Positions 20,857 through 31,479 of a stretch of 64,000 nucleotides of DNA are shown here, piece by piece. Location of the stretch: assembly GCF_030253575.1 (NCBI RefSeq), contig NC_080564.1, forward strand, positions 2,586,501-2,650,500, given 5' to 3'. The number at the start of each line of letters is the position of its first letter. Within the stretch, counting starts at the first letter, position 1. Both the position numbers and the translations under genes were made by a program. The notes below the pieces were generated by a model, which was given only the letters and a program-made list of their open reading frames with translations, made no database searches and had not been told where the DNA came from. The stretch comes from Rhododendron vialii. Lineage: Eukaryota; Streptophyta; Magnoliopsida; Ericales; Ericaceae.

Positions 20857-23800
20857 ATGGGCTTGGCCATGAAGCTCCCTACGATAGCCGCCGTGGTCCT
20901 CTGTTTTACAGCAGTCGCCGCCGAGAACCTCAAGACTTTCACCCTGACGCACGGGCCATTCAATTCGAGCAATTCTGATATATTCCAGTTCGAGGGCGCT
21001 GCTGGCTTTTTCGACAACTCACTCCAAATAACCCAGGTCTTTTTCAGCAACAGTGATACGCTGAACCTTCAAAATTCCGTGGTCGCCCTGCCAGCGAATC
21101 AAGCCGGACGAGTGATGCTGAACCAATCATTCAAGTTGTGGGAACAAGGTTACAACAAAACCTCGGACAGGATTGCCTCGTTCAACTCCTCCTTCCTCTT
21201 TAACATCGACCCGTTTAGTGGTAGCGCTATGGGCGAAGGACTGGCCTTCATCATAGCCCCGAACATGTCCCTTCCGTCAAACAGTTCAGGCCAATATCTG
21301 GGCCTGACCAACATTGACACCGACGGCCACCCTGACAACCAATTGTTCGCCATCGAGCTCGACAACGTCAAGCAGGATTTTGATCCGGATGCTAACCACG
21401 TGGGACTTAATATAAACAGCATCATATCTAATGTTACTACCCCTTTGACCCCATGGGGAATTGAAATTGCTTCAACTAACGAGTACAGCTGGTATTACAA
21501 TGTGTGGGTCCAGTACGACGGGATCAATAAGGTCATTGAGGTGTACATTGCACAACAAGCCGAGCCTAATGGGGAGACGCCCTCGCGACCCAGTACGCCA
21601 GTCTTGAAATCGAATCTTGATTTGGACGCGGTTTTGAATCAGTACTCATACTTTGGTTTCTCGGGATCGACCGGATCTGGTTCGCAGTTGAACGGTATCT
21701 TTAGGTGGAACTTGACGGTGGACTCCTATCAGGAGGATGTTATCATTCCGCAGGATTTGGCTCCCGCTCCGGCTCCGGCTCCGGCTCCCGCTCCCGCTCC
21801 CGCTCTCGCTCTCGCTTCCGCTCCCGCTCTGGAGGACAAACATCCTTCATTGGAAAGGACTCTCCTTATAGTTGGGGTTGGTGTTCCACTGCTTGTGATG
21901 GGGGCCGCACTAACGGGGTATTGTAACCTATGCAAGAAGCGATCAGTGGTACATTTTGAGTCCAAAATCTTACTAGGGGCCTTGAAGAGATTGCCAGGAA
22001 CTCCAAGGGAGTTCCAATTCAAGGATCTGAAGAAGGCGACCAACAACTTTGACGAGAATAACAAGTTGGGTCAGGGTGGTTTTGGGGTAGTGTACCGAGG
22101 CCATCTACAGAATGAAAATCTGGAGGTGGCCGTCAAGAGGTTTTCCAGGGAAACTGTAAAGGGTCAGGATGACTTCTTGGCAGAGCTCACCATCATCAAT
22201 CGTCTCCGACACAAACACCTTGTCCAACTGCTTGGTATTGTCCTTTCTCAAGTATCTCTCTTCTACATTCAATTGAAATGTCGTTTTAATAGTGTCTTTG
22301 TAAGACACATGGTATTTACTAAAACGAATAAGGTCTTTAGGGAGCAATTATTTTTTCCGAAAGCATACTTTTTGGTTGCAAAAAACTTTTGCGGACTATT
22401 TTTTTCCTATCACTAAATCGATTGTTAAGGGTCATCTGAAAAAGTAAATAAGGGGAATTGGGTGACCATATTCTGAATTTCCCCAATGATTTGCTTTCAG
22501 TACCAAAAATTTGGTTCCTAAGGCATCCAAATTCGTTCCTATTTGACTAGGGGGCCAACTATTCGCAGCTCCGTATTTTTTCCCTTAGCTCACTACATTT
22601 CGGTAAATAGTTATTGAAAGTCATACATAACATTTCGGTAAATAGCCGTTGAAAACAAGATTATATTTCGGTAACCACATATCGAAAATATGTTCAACCT
22701 TCGGTAAACAACTACTGAACATACATTTTCGGTAAATAGCTGTTGAAAAAAATATTATATTTCAGTAATTGTATGCTGAAAATGTATCTCAATTTCGGTA
22801 ACTAACTGTGGAGTATAATTAGAAATTTTTAACGGGCTATGGGAAAAAAATACGGGGCTGCGAATAGTCGCCCCCTTTGACTAGTTTATTGCTAAGAACT
22901 TGTCAGCTTTCAATAAATATGTTCTCCAAATGGATTACTTTTTTTGAACCAAATTGAGGAGTATTCCGAAACCACGTCATTTTGACGTTGAGAGCGAGAG
23001 CATATTTGGTAGCTGTTGCCTTTATGGGGCGAGCATCCATCTTGTATTCAAGACGCTCCCTGCTGGCGCGGGGCAAGCGTATTGGGAGGACTAACAGCCT
23101 TCACCCGTCGGTGTTGTATGGGCAGCAATGCGAAGCTCCTCATGTGCGCTTGCCGCTAAGTGTAGGATTCTGCGCTGCCCTTTAAAAGGTTAAGTTGCAC
23201 CTTCTCCTAACAGCAATTGCTTTTAGGTGAGTTGGTTAGCACCTAATCCAACAGTAGCTAAAACATTTGGTAGATAAAATATTTACTTTATGAACCATAT
23301 TGAGGAATTCTCTCTCTCTCTCTCGATCGATTGATCTCGACAGGATGGTGTCACAAGGAAGGAGAGCTACTACTTGTATATGACTACATGCCTAACGGTA
23401 GTCTCGACACACACTTATTCACTAGAACACCAGACAGGAAGCCACTAAGCTGGGATTTGCGTTACAAGATCATCTTAGGGGTGGCCTCGGCCTTGCACTA
23501 TCTACACAACGAGTACGACCAGAGGGTGGTCCACCGGGACATCAAGGCAAGCAATATCATGCTGGACAACGACTTCATCACCAAACTTGGGGATTTTGGC
23601 CTCGCCCGTGCTCTGGACAAGGAGAAGACCTCGTATACGGAGGCCGAGGGCGTGGCAGGTACATTGGGCTACATTGCACCTGAATGCTTCCACACAGGCA
23701 AAGCCACCCAACAGTCTGACATCTACGCGTTCGGTGTATTCTTGTTGGAAATAGTTTGTGGCTTGCAACCTGGAACAAAAATCGATGAGTTCAACTTCTT

Positions 23801-24185
23801 GGTTGACTGGGTCTGGTCTTTGCACCGTGAGGGCCGGATATTAGATGCTGTAGAAGAGCGGCTCGAAGATGAGTATGTTGTTGAGGAAGCTCAGAAAATG
23901 CTGATTTTGGCTTTGGCATGTTCTCAACCGATGGCAAACGAAAGACCAAAAACTCAAAGAATAGTTCAAATCATATCCGGTTTAGCTCCAGTGCCCCATG
24001 TGCCACCATTTAAACCCGCCTTCGTATGGCCGTCGATGCCCTCCGTGGAAGAAGAGGATATCATCAGCTCGGCCAAGCACCCGATGGAGACAAGGTCCTT
24101 TCGGACGACCCATTTGGTATTAGGCTTTACCCCGGAATGCATCAGCCGAGAGCTCTATGCCAATGATAAATTCAAGACTGTGTAG
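20857..24185 (+). CDS. L-type lectin receptor kinase, LecRK-S.5-like (intact, 739 aa)
   Basis: Two exons, 20857-22234 and 23344-24185, are joined by a 1109-bp GT-AG intron. The first ATG is 20857 (MGLAMKLP; 20869 is an alternative). A signal peptide (about 1-23) leads into a legume-lectin domain (about 25-270) with FQFEGAA, GLAFIIAP, LFAIELDNV, NHVGLNINS and WVQYDG. A pro/ala stalk coded by a CT-rich repeat (about 302-326) precedes one TM helix (about 335-355). The Ser/Thr kinase has GQGGFG (about 403), VAVK (about 426), HRDIKASN (about 521), DFG (about 541) and GTLGYIAPE, so all catalytic residues are present and it is an RD kinase. The family acts at the plasma membrane in defence and development. 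The intron splits the kinase between LLG and WCHKEG. Resemblance to LecRK-S.5 is from memory. An hAT MITE sits in the intron, and three dead paralogues lie upstream. Confidence 0.93.
22550..22875. mobile_element. hAT-type MITE, copy 2 (326 bp), in the LecRK intron
   Basis: The ends are GGGGGCCAACTATTCGCAGC and the complement of GGGGGCGACTATTCGCAGC. A perfect 8-bp duplication TTTGACTA (22542-22549 and 22876-22883) flanks them. The interior is the inverse-strand version of copy 1, with ATTTCGGTAAATAG and TGTTGAAAA motifs. It lies wholly within the intron of the intact LecRK gene and does not touch splice sites. Confidence 0.9.
22976..23285. repeat. GC-richer insert-like segment in the LecRK intron
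   Basis: This segment differs from the surrounding AT-rich intron and has weak inverted ends: GAGCATATTTGGTAGCTGTTG against CCAACAGTAGCTAAAACATTTG. It has no domain-bearing frame. It may be another small DNA element; the boundary is uncertain. Confidence 0.35.
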
Positions 24186-24361
24186 TTTCTTTCGTCACAA
24201 TACCAAGTATTTTCTCTTCAAATTTCAACAATGTTATAAGATCATAAGTGAGTACTGTAGTCTTGTTATCATCTTCGATCGAGATCTTTTTAATTAGGTG
24301 ATACGTTTTTTTATTGTAAAATTACGTGTATTTTCTTAAAGGACTACAATTTAGGAAAACA

Positions 24362-24897
24362 AGGCTCAGTTTGATTGGATGTAAAATATTTTTGCCAAAA
24401 ATATTTTACATATTTTCCGATGTTTGGTTGTTGAAAGTTACAGAAAATGAATTTTTTGGGAAAATCTTTTACAACTTTCGGCGTAAAGCGATTTACCGCC
24501 AAAAGCTCCGTAAGTTATTTTACCCGATCATCTTTGCTGCTGGACTAGTTGTGCCCCAGTGAAGAATTCTATTCCACTATTGCGTGGCCACGTGAACACA
24601 TCTGCAAAAGCTTTGTAATGGAGGATTCTCTCTCTCTCTCTCCAAATGAAGACTGATCTCTCTCTATCCACGTGCACCAAGCCAAGGCAGAAATGTTCTT
24701 CATCTCTCTACTTACCTTTCCTCCAAGTACCCAATGCTATGGTAGGACAAGTAGACGAGTTATTGATTTGTGAAAATAAATTTTGACTTCAATCATACAC
24801 CGAAAAATAATTGTAAATTTTCTTTTTTCATGTAAAATGTTTTACATGGAAAATATTTTCAATTGTAAAACATTTTACGTCCAACCAAACGGAGCCC
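24362..24897. mobile_element. MITE-like element with GGGCTC..GTTTGGTTGGA termini (536 bp)
   Basis: The left end GGCTCAGTTTGATTGGATGT and the inverted right end GGGCTCCGTTTGGTTGGACG match, followed on each side by GTAAAAT(A/G). Shorter subterminal palindromes (AAAATATTTT, GTAAAATGTTTTAC) lie near both ends. The centre holds about 200 bp of different DNA with CT repeats. The ends resemble Tourist/Harbinger MITEs, but a TTA/TAA duplication is not evident. Confidence 0.6.
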
Positions 24898-25092
24898 AAA
24901 TGTATTACATCCAAATGTATTACATAGCTAGACAGACACAAAACAATCTTCACTCGTATCAGGCACGCCGACACGGTTGTCGTGCATGGAGAGACCACAC
25001 ATGTATCTGTGTGGAATCTCCTCATGTGCATCGTAAATGTGTTCCAACCACTTTCGGGAACTTAAAAAAATTACTAGCGAATCTATATATTA

Positions 25093-25118
25093 CTAGCGCC
25101 GTACCCGTTTGATGCACG
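25093..25118 (-). mobile_element. Helitron-type 3' terminus (minus strand)
   Basis: On the minus strand CCCGTGCATCAAACGGG (hairpin CCCGT/ACGGG) is followed by TACGGCG and CTAG, with T next. This is a textbook Helitron 3' end. The element would extend toward higher coordinates and may include the tandem units at 25200-25700. The 5' TC end was not found. Confidence 0.65.
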
Positions 25119-25199
25119 GGACACAAGTACGTTCATATTGTTTTCGTTCCCGTGTATCAAACACACACACAATAGTTAATAGAACGATAGTTGAAGAAA

Positions 25200-25700
25200 A
25201 AATCTTGGAGCTGATAGTAGGGAATGGATGAGGGAGATGGTAGAGAGGAACACAAAAGGGAATATTTAGGGGAAACATTTTTAAAAAAATGAAACTTGGT
25301 GGGAAAATGAGGTCAATGTTGTCAGGGGAAGTTATTTGAACAATTTTTGAAATTGAACCTTTCAAAGGTCCATGATAGTTTTTGCATGCAAAATATTTGG
25401 CTGGCTAGAAATTGGGGAAGAAAGAAGAGAAAAAAAGGGAATTCGGAATCTTGGAGATATATATAGTAGGGAGTGGATGAGGGAGATGGTAGAAAGGAAC
25501 ACAAAAGAGAATATTTGGGGAAATATATATTTTTTTTTAAAGGGGGAAATTGGTGGGAAAATGAGGTCAATGTTGTTGTGGGAAGTTACTTGAACATTTT
25601 TTGAAATTGAATTTTTCAAAAGTCCGTGGTAGTTTTTCCATGCAAAACATTTGGCTGGCTAGAAATTGGGAAAGCAAGAAGAAGAAAAAGGGGAATTGGG
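25200..25700. repeat. Tandem duplication, two units of about 245 bp
   Basis: Units 25200-25443 and 25444-25700 share GAATCTTGGAG, GGATGAGGGAGATGGTAGA, GTGGGAAAATGAGGTCAATG, TTTGGCTGGCTAGAAATTGG and others. They differ by scattered substitutions and a longer T tract in unit 2. No coding frame is conserved between them. They lie next to the Helitron end at 25093. Confidence 0.8.
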
Positions 25701-26485
25701 TTGGGAGGAAGCACTTAACACCTCGTTTGAGATAGCCGATTTCAAGAGAAAAGAAAGGAGATGGAGGGAGAATTGATTCTCTCTCTCGTTTGGAAGGCCT
25801 AGAAGGCGAGAAAGGGTGAGAGAAGGAGGGAGACAAGGGCCCCCTCACACCCTAGTTCCGTTGAGAAAGGGAGAGAGTGAGGCACGTGAGTGAGAGTAGC
25901 TCTCACTCGCGCAACTTCGAGCAACACGTGTGGTCCACCATCTCGTCAGATCATCGTTGTACTTGCATCGTTGTCTTCATCTCGTCAAGGAGATGATTTT
26001 TGGTTGCCGGAGAAGAGAGAAATAGAGAATTTCAGGTTGCCGGAGATGTGGGGAGAGTTTGATTTCTTATGGTTGTTTGGATGGGTGTGTGAGAAACAAC
26101 TCTTTATTTTCTTTTCTCACTAATAAGGGAGACCACTCCCCTCTCTTTTCTTTTCTCACCTCCATTGCCAAAAAGATTGTAAGTGCCACATAAGAGGGAG
26201 GAAGCCTACTTTTAGGAGTGCCACACAAGGCCTTTTAGCTAATTTAACCAAAATAAGCTTGTAAAATTTTTTAGAAGATTTTTTTCGAATGAAAATTGGT
26301 TGGCAAACTGTTGGCACGAACACGACATGATTAAAAAACGGCGTGATACGATTAAATAAACGGATTAACACGACACGGGCACAATTAATTAGGGTCGACC
26401 TGTTTGACACCTCTGCATAGAAGAGGATATATCAGACTCTTTGGGGCGGATGTGAACCAGGAGTCCAGGATCAGCCCAAATTTCT

Positions 26486-26495
26486 GAAGAGAGAG

Positions 26496-26539
<44 letters not shown>
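26486..26539. repeat. GA/TA microsatellite
   Basis: A (GA)n run passes directly into about 21 TA repeats. It lies about 135-190 bp upstream of the start codon of the next gene, so it is in the likely promoter or leader. A CT run follows at 26577-26596. Confidence 0.95.
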
Positions 26540-26542
<3 letters not shown>

Positions 26543-26673
26543 TAATTCTGAAGATATTCTTAGACCTCTAGGCCAATCTCTCTCTCTCTCTCTCTCCTAC
26601 GCTTCCAATTCCCCCTTGTGCAGAGAATGTATTTCTGAAGCCCCCAATTCACCGCTTCCAGTTCCATTCCCAT

Positions 26674-27973
26674 TTGAATCCCATGGTTACATTATCCTTA
26701 TCCCCTCTTCACTACGCATCAAACCCACCAGTCCACACCTCAATAAACCAGAACCCATGTCGTTCCACTCTAATTCCACGCCCCACTGCAACAAAAACTC
26801 CCCAAAACCGAAGCAAGAAGAAATCTCGCAAATTCACCGTACTTGCCGTGACCGAGGGCTCAAGAAAGTCCAAAAAGGAAGTGGAAAAAGAAAAAGCAGA
26901 AGAATCAGTGCCTTCTTGGGCTAACCCAGATTCGGACGAGCCCCCGCCTTGGGCTCGGACCGAATCTGGTTCGAGTGGGTCCCAACAGAGCTTTCAGGTT
27001 CCCTTCATCGTGTACTTACTCGCCTCTGCTATCACTGCAATCGCGGCCGTAAGCTCTACGAAACCCAGTTTTTTTTTTTTTTTTTTGGTTTTGTGGGTTT
27101 TGTTTGTTTCTTGATGGGATTTTGTGCGTTGGGCGCAGATTGGGTCGGTTTTTGAGTACATGAATCAGAAGCCTGTTTTTGGAGTTTTGGGATCAGACAG
27201 CGTTTTTTATGCCCCGGTGCTCGGATTCTTCGCGTTTACGGGCATTCCCACTGCTGTAAGTTGTTTCTTGTGTGTTGTAATCTGTATGCCTGGGAGTTTC
27301 CAAAATGTATTGGGGTAGAAAGGGGAAATTGTGGGTTTTCAATGAAATGGTGATTATACACAAGGGCTTCAAAGTTCAATCTATTTAATGGCCTACAATC
27401 CTTTGGATGTTGGTGAGAAAATTTGAGAAAAGAAAAGAAAGAGTTGTGCTATGTGGTTCCCACAATCCATGACCCACATACATTTTTACTATTTATCGAA
27501 TGGAGAATAGAGTACCAAGTACATTGGTTGCTGCGTATACCAAGAACGCATATTGTTAGGTTTTACGGTACCTATTACCATAATACGGTTTTTTAATATT
27601 TCACAAGGTACCATAATATGGTTTTTTAATATTTCACAAACCAAACATAAAGTGCCTGCTAGTCTTGAATGCTATTATCTTAACAACTTGGCAAGTTTCT
27701 TGGTCTTCTCATGGCCACTTTAAAAAAAATAGGAGAAAACTTATTGACAATTCAATTATGGAGGCAATATGTTACTGTCCAGATAGGCCCAAGTCCAATT
27801 GAACTTTTAGATTGATTGTCTTTCGTGAAAATGTACAACTTTCGCCTTAAACTCAGTTGTTGCCTTCTTTTCGCTAACTTGTTAATCCAATATAGGGCTT
27901 TTTGTGGTTCAAATCGGTTCAAGTGGCTAACAAGGAGGCTGAGGAACAAGACCGGAGGGATGGCTATCGGTAG
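26674..27973 (+). CDS. Predicted chloroplast two-helix membrane protein (189 aa)
   Basis: Three exons, 26674-27048, 27139-27255 and 27896-27973, have clean GT-AG junctions and give 189 residues. Met at 26683 is an equally good start. Residues about 1-60 are Ser/Thr/Arg-rich and poor in acid, like a plastid transit peptide, ending near RKFTVLAVTEG. A charged linker with SWANPDSDEPPPWAR follows. Two hydrophobic helices come next: VPFIVYLLASAITAIAA continuing across the first intron (about 109-130), and FYAPVLGFFAFTGIPTAGFL (about 147-168). A charged tail ends EEQDRRDGYR. The family is conserved in land plants as an uncharacterised transmembrane protein; I recall similar Arabidopsis proteins but cannot verify the locus. 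I infer thylakoid or envelope location and propose no biochemical role. Confidence 0.85.
27570..27640. repeat. Short tandem duplication (about 33-bp unit) in intron 2
   Basis: ACCATAATA(C/T)GGTTTTTTA followed by ATATTTCACAA occurs twice in succession inside the second intron of the membrane-protein gene. It is likely a simple replication duplication. Confidence 0.75.
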
Positions 27974-28906
27974 AATCAAATTTGCGGGCACATGCGCATG
28001 ATTAGTATTGAACAATAACCCTTTCTGGCCTTGTATAATGCATTTCTTTTGAATTTGATTCTTGAATATGTTGACTCTGCATTTTACTTTGTAAATGATA
28101 ATATACTACTTGTGTTTCTCTGCTTTCTACTCATACATTGGATTCTGTATATGTACACAAATCCTAGGGGTTCCATTTTATAGATTGACCTCTAAGCATC
28201 TCACTACTGTCATTGCAGAAGTACATATGGTTTGGATAGGCTAGTAGACTTGTTTCATCTCTCCATTCTAATAACGAAGATAAACACGCAATGTACTACA
28301 AGATGCTGTTTTCTTTGGCTAGCATTCTATGGGCTGTGGCATCAGATTTCTCCATGTTAGATTTTTTGGCACTTTCCGGAGGTGTTCAAAACCTCCTTTG
28401 GTGTCTTTATTATATTGACTCCATTTGATTGTAATGGGTAGGTTAATTAGGGGGTAGTTGCTCGCTCGACGCTCCTCCCATTTTCTGCGCCAAGTTGACT
28501 GCTAGGAAGTCGATCTTTTTGTGTGATGCTAAGTTCATTGCACAGCACATCATGCATATGATTGAATTTTGTTACCAAGATTAGATCTCCGAAAATTTGT
28601 TTATGTATTAAAGATTTCCTTTTCATAATATATTATTGGCCGAGGGGCTAGGGAAATACTTTTTCCATATGTAGAGATCATAAAACGATTTACTTTTTGA
28701 AAATATAAAAAGGGTTGGTTGCTAGGGATTTGGACATGGCAATTGAATTTAAAAAGTTGGGCAGCCACCACAGTTTTTGGCAGCAACCCTTGTTTTCATT
28801 ACGTTCTTGCATCTAGAATTTCTTTTGAACGGTTTTGGGTTGTCGAGATCGCCTTATGCATCATACATCATTCCATCCTGTGATTTGTTCATGCCTTGCT
28901 GCCTAT
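27974..28906. other. 3' flank and spacer, no gene seen
   Basis: AT-rich DNA after the membrane-protein gene. It must contain that gene's 3' UTR. No AATAAA signal stands out, and no further coding or RNA feature is recognised. Confidence 0.4.
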
Positions 28907-28907
28907 G

Positions 28908-29312
28908 AAGCACGGATACTCTACTTTGGCCTCCGTATCACATATCGTATCTGTATCGGATACCGATACTCTCCGGATACGTATCCAATACGCTTTTTAA
29001 AGTATCCTACTTTTAGAATTATTTTTTGGTATCCCGATACATAAAGGATACACGCGGATACTCTCGGATACATTCCAGATACGTATCCGATACATTTTGG
29101 ATACGCGCGGATACGTGTTGGATACACTCGGGTATGTTTCGGATACACACGAGGGAAAATATGTTATTACTTAAAATATATGGGTTAAAATTGCAAGTAA
29201 GACAATATTTTTCTTTTTCCCCCACCAATCGACATCAGAAACACACCGACGATATCCTCTCTCTCGACAACGTTGTAAGTCTCTCGTCTTTCTCTCTCTT
29301 GTTGTGTGTATG

Positions 29313-29355
<43 letters not shown>

Positions 29356-29590
29356 CTATATGCAAATATATCTCTCTTGGCATATGAAATGGTGAACTTG
29401 TGTAATAGAAAACTTTAATCATTAATGAAATTTTAGGAATTAAAAATTATATATAATATATTTTTTATTTACTTTTATATTCAACATATCCCCAACGTAT
29501 CGTATCCTTTTTTTTGGAAAAATCACGTATCCGTGTATCCATATCGTATCCTATCCATATCTCGTATCCATATCCGTATCCGTGCTTCTT
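28908..29590. mobile_element. Foldback element built from GGATAC-type units
   Basis: The left arm (28908-29150) is a run of CGGATAC(G/T) units: GAAGCACGGATAC, CGTATCTGTATCGGATACCG, GGATACGCGCGGATACGTG. The right arm (29495-29590) carries the same words inverted, ending GTATCCGTGCTTCTTAG. The middle holds AT-rich DNA with a TA microsatellite (29318-29354). The termini align as CTA(T/A)GAAGCACGGATAC inverted. A CTTGCTG direct repeat lies just outside on both sides (7 of 8 bp). Open frames here are by-products of the repeat. Confidence 0.65.
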
Positions 29591-30416
29591 AGCTTGCTGT
29601 TGTTGGCCGAATCAACGAGGAGATTGATTCGGAGCCGGTTGAATCCAGAAATCGGGTGTGAAGTCCGTGGTGCATCTACTGGATCTTGAAGAAGCTTGGG
29701 AAGCATCGGAGATTGGCGAGAATGGGTAAAGACTTGGGTAAGATTTTTACTATTTCTCAATCTGTACTTCTTTTTGATTAATAGAATAAATCAGTAGTGT
29801 TAGGCCGTGGTTTTGGCTTAGGGTTATTTTGGACCCTAAGTTTTTTCACGTAAATTGTGCGTCTCTCGTATCAATTTTATTTTACTGCACTACTTGAGTT
29901 TAGGTTTGGATTAATCGATAACCAACCCGTTCATCTATATTAACTTTTAATCAGTGAATCTACTTTCAAATTGGTAATTTTTTTATCAAAACTCCTATTC
30001 ACCCCCCTCTAGGAGTAGTTTGAACACTTCCGCATAATTTCACTCCACTTTAGTAGAAGTGTAGAACCCAAGTGATCATGTGTCTGGAAATGAGGAGCGA
30101 GAAGGGGCTCCCTGTGATCAGCCATTGCAAATTGACAGAGTTTATCTTATGTGTATTGAGAAAAAAAATACTAGGAGTAGCTTGTTGAAGATCTCCCTCA
30201 TTTTTTGCCTCTGAAATCCACAAGAAGCTCAGCAAACTCTTGAAATAGCTGAAGCTGATTTGAAGAAAGCTGAATGCATGAGACAAATAATTGAAGCACA
30301 TCTAGCTTTCAAATGAGCTATGACAGAAGTCAAAGCTATAAATGTGTTTTGCTACCCAGTCTGGTTGGTGCTTCTGAATAATCAGAAAGGAAAGAAAATG
30401 AAGAAAGTGAAAAGGA

Positions 30417-30700
30417 AGCGCTTCCGAACCCATACAAGGGCTGGGGTTGCATTGGCCTTGGCTTTCCTGAGCAGGTCGATTGTGCCTTTATTGCCTGCTG
30501 TGCTTGTTCCTCACAGATTTAGGACAATGGTTGTTATACTGCTACGTTGGTGGCATCGGTTGCTCTGGCGGTTTTGGTGGAGTTGTAGCTTATCTTGGTG
30601 GCTCTCCCATTAGAGTATCTGCAGTTAGAGTATTAGTTGGAGGGTCGTTGTCAATGGCTGTTACTTATGGTTTGCTTAAGCCTATATATAATGACGAAAG
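30417..30700 (+). pseudogene. Vacuolar iron transporter (VIT/nodulin-21-like) pseudogene fragment
   Basis: The C-terminal half of a VIT-like protein can be followed across three frames: ALPNPYK, then VALALAFLSRSIVPLLPAV, then ATLVASVALAVL, then GGSPIRVSAVRVLVGG and SMAVTYGLLKPI. The last motifs are characteristic of the plant VIT-like family, which moves iron or manganese into vacuoles. At least three frame changes and no initiating N-terminal half make it non-functional. A separate coiled-coil-like stretch (30225-30318) precedes it and may or may not belong. Confidence 0.75.
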
Positions 30701-31026
30701 GGACCTGATTCTGATTAATGCTAATCGCGTTTGCAAGTATGATGAACTAATAAGCATATCTTTGTAGAATCTTGTTCACCTGGTAAATGTGCTGTCTTTT
30801 GTGGAACAGGGATTTACATTTTGATGAATGCATGCTTTGACTTGTCTTTGTACTGGTTTTTTTTTGTGCATAATCTCAAGAGGGTGTGTGGTTGCAGAAT
30901 GAATTAAGAACTTGTCTCGTGTCCTCTCGTTAAAAGATCGTTGGAGACCTACTCATTTTGCAATGAAGGCATGTTAATTAATTCTATTAGCTGAGCTCAA
31001 AACCAGCTCAACAAACTTGAACATGT

Positions 31027-31226
31027 CGTGAAAAGATTTTTTTAGTATAAAAGTTACGAGATGCACCAAAATGTTATGAATCATAGTGAAAATGTTATGA
31101 ATCATATTGCTAAAAGGTTATGAGTTTTAGAACAAAAGTTATGAAATACATCCAAATATTATAAATGAACTATATAATAAGTGCATATGATACACTTTTA
31201 AGAGGTGTGTATTGTAGACTTTTCCG
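31027..31226. mobile_element. MITE, shorter relative of the 4408-4695 element
   Basis: The right end GTGCATATGATACAC...GTGTGTATTGTAGACTTTTCCG matches the 4408-4695 element. The interior has the same ATGTTATGAATCAT and AAAAGTTA(C/T)GA words. The left terminus is decayed (CGTGAAAAG), so the start is approximate. Confidence 0.55.
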
Positions 31227-31479
31227 AATCTACGCTACACCAAGGAACTGGAATCAACTCAACAGTTCTAGGAGAGCCTTCTGTGCCATACAGTTCGACA
31301 AGTTTAGATGGAGTATTTTTTTGGGTTCATTTCAATTATTGGATTTGTTCACATTGTAAAGCTTGTTTGTGACAGCTTTCTACAACACTGATAAGGCCAA
31401 TTGGATACACTGGCGAAACGTCCAAGAAAACCAATATGAACTGCGAAAAGAGCAAAGACATAAGTTGTCGGGGAAAAAA

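Noticed and set aside
21729-22064. Minus-strand frames opposite the LecRK stalk and kinase
   Set aside because: They are shadows of the intact coding exon; the Gly/Ala run mirrors the Pro/Ala stalk.
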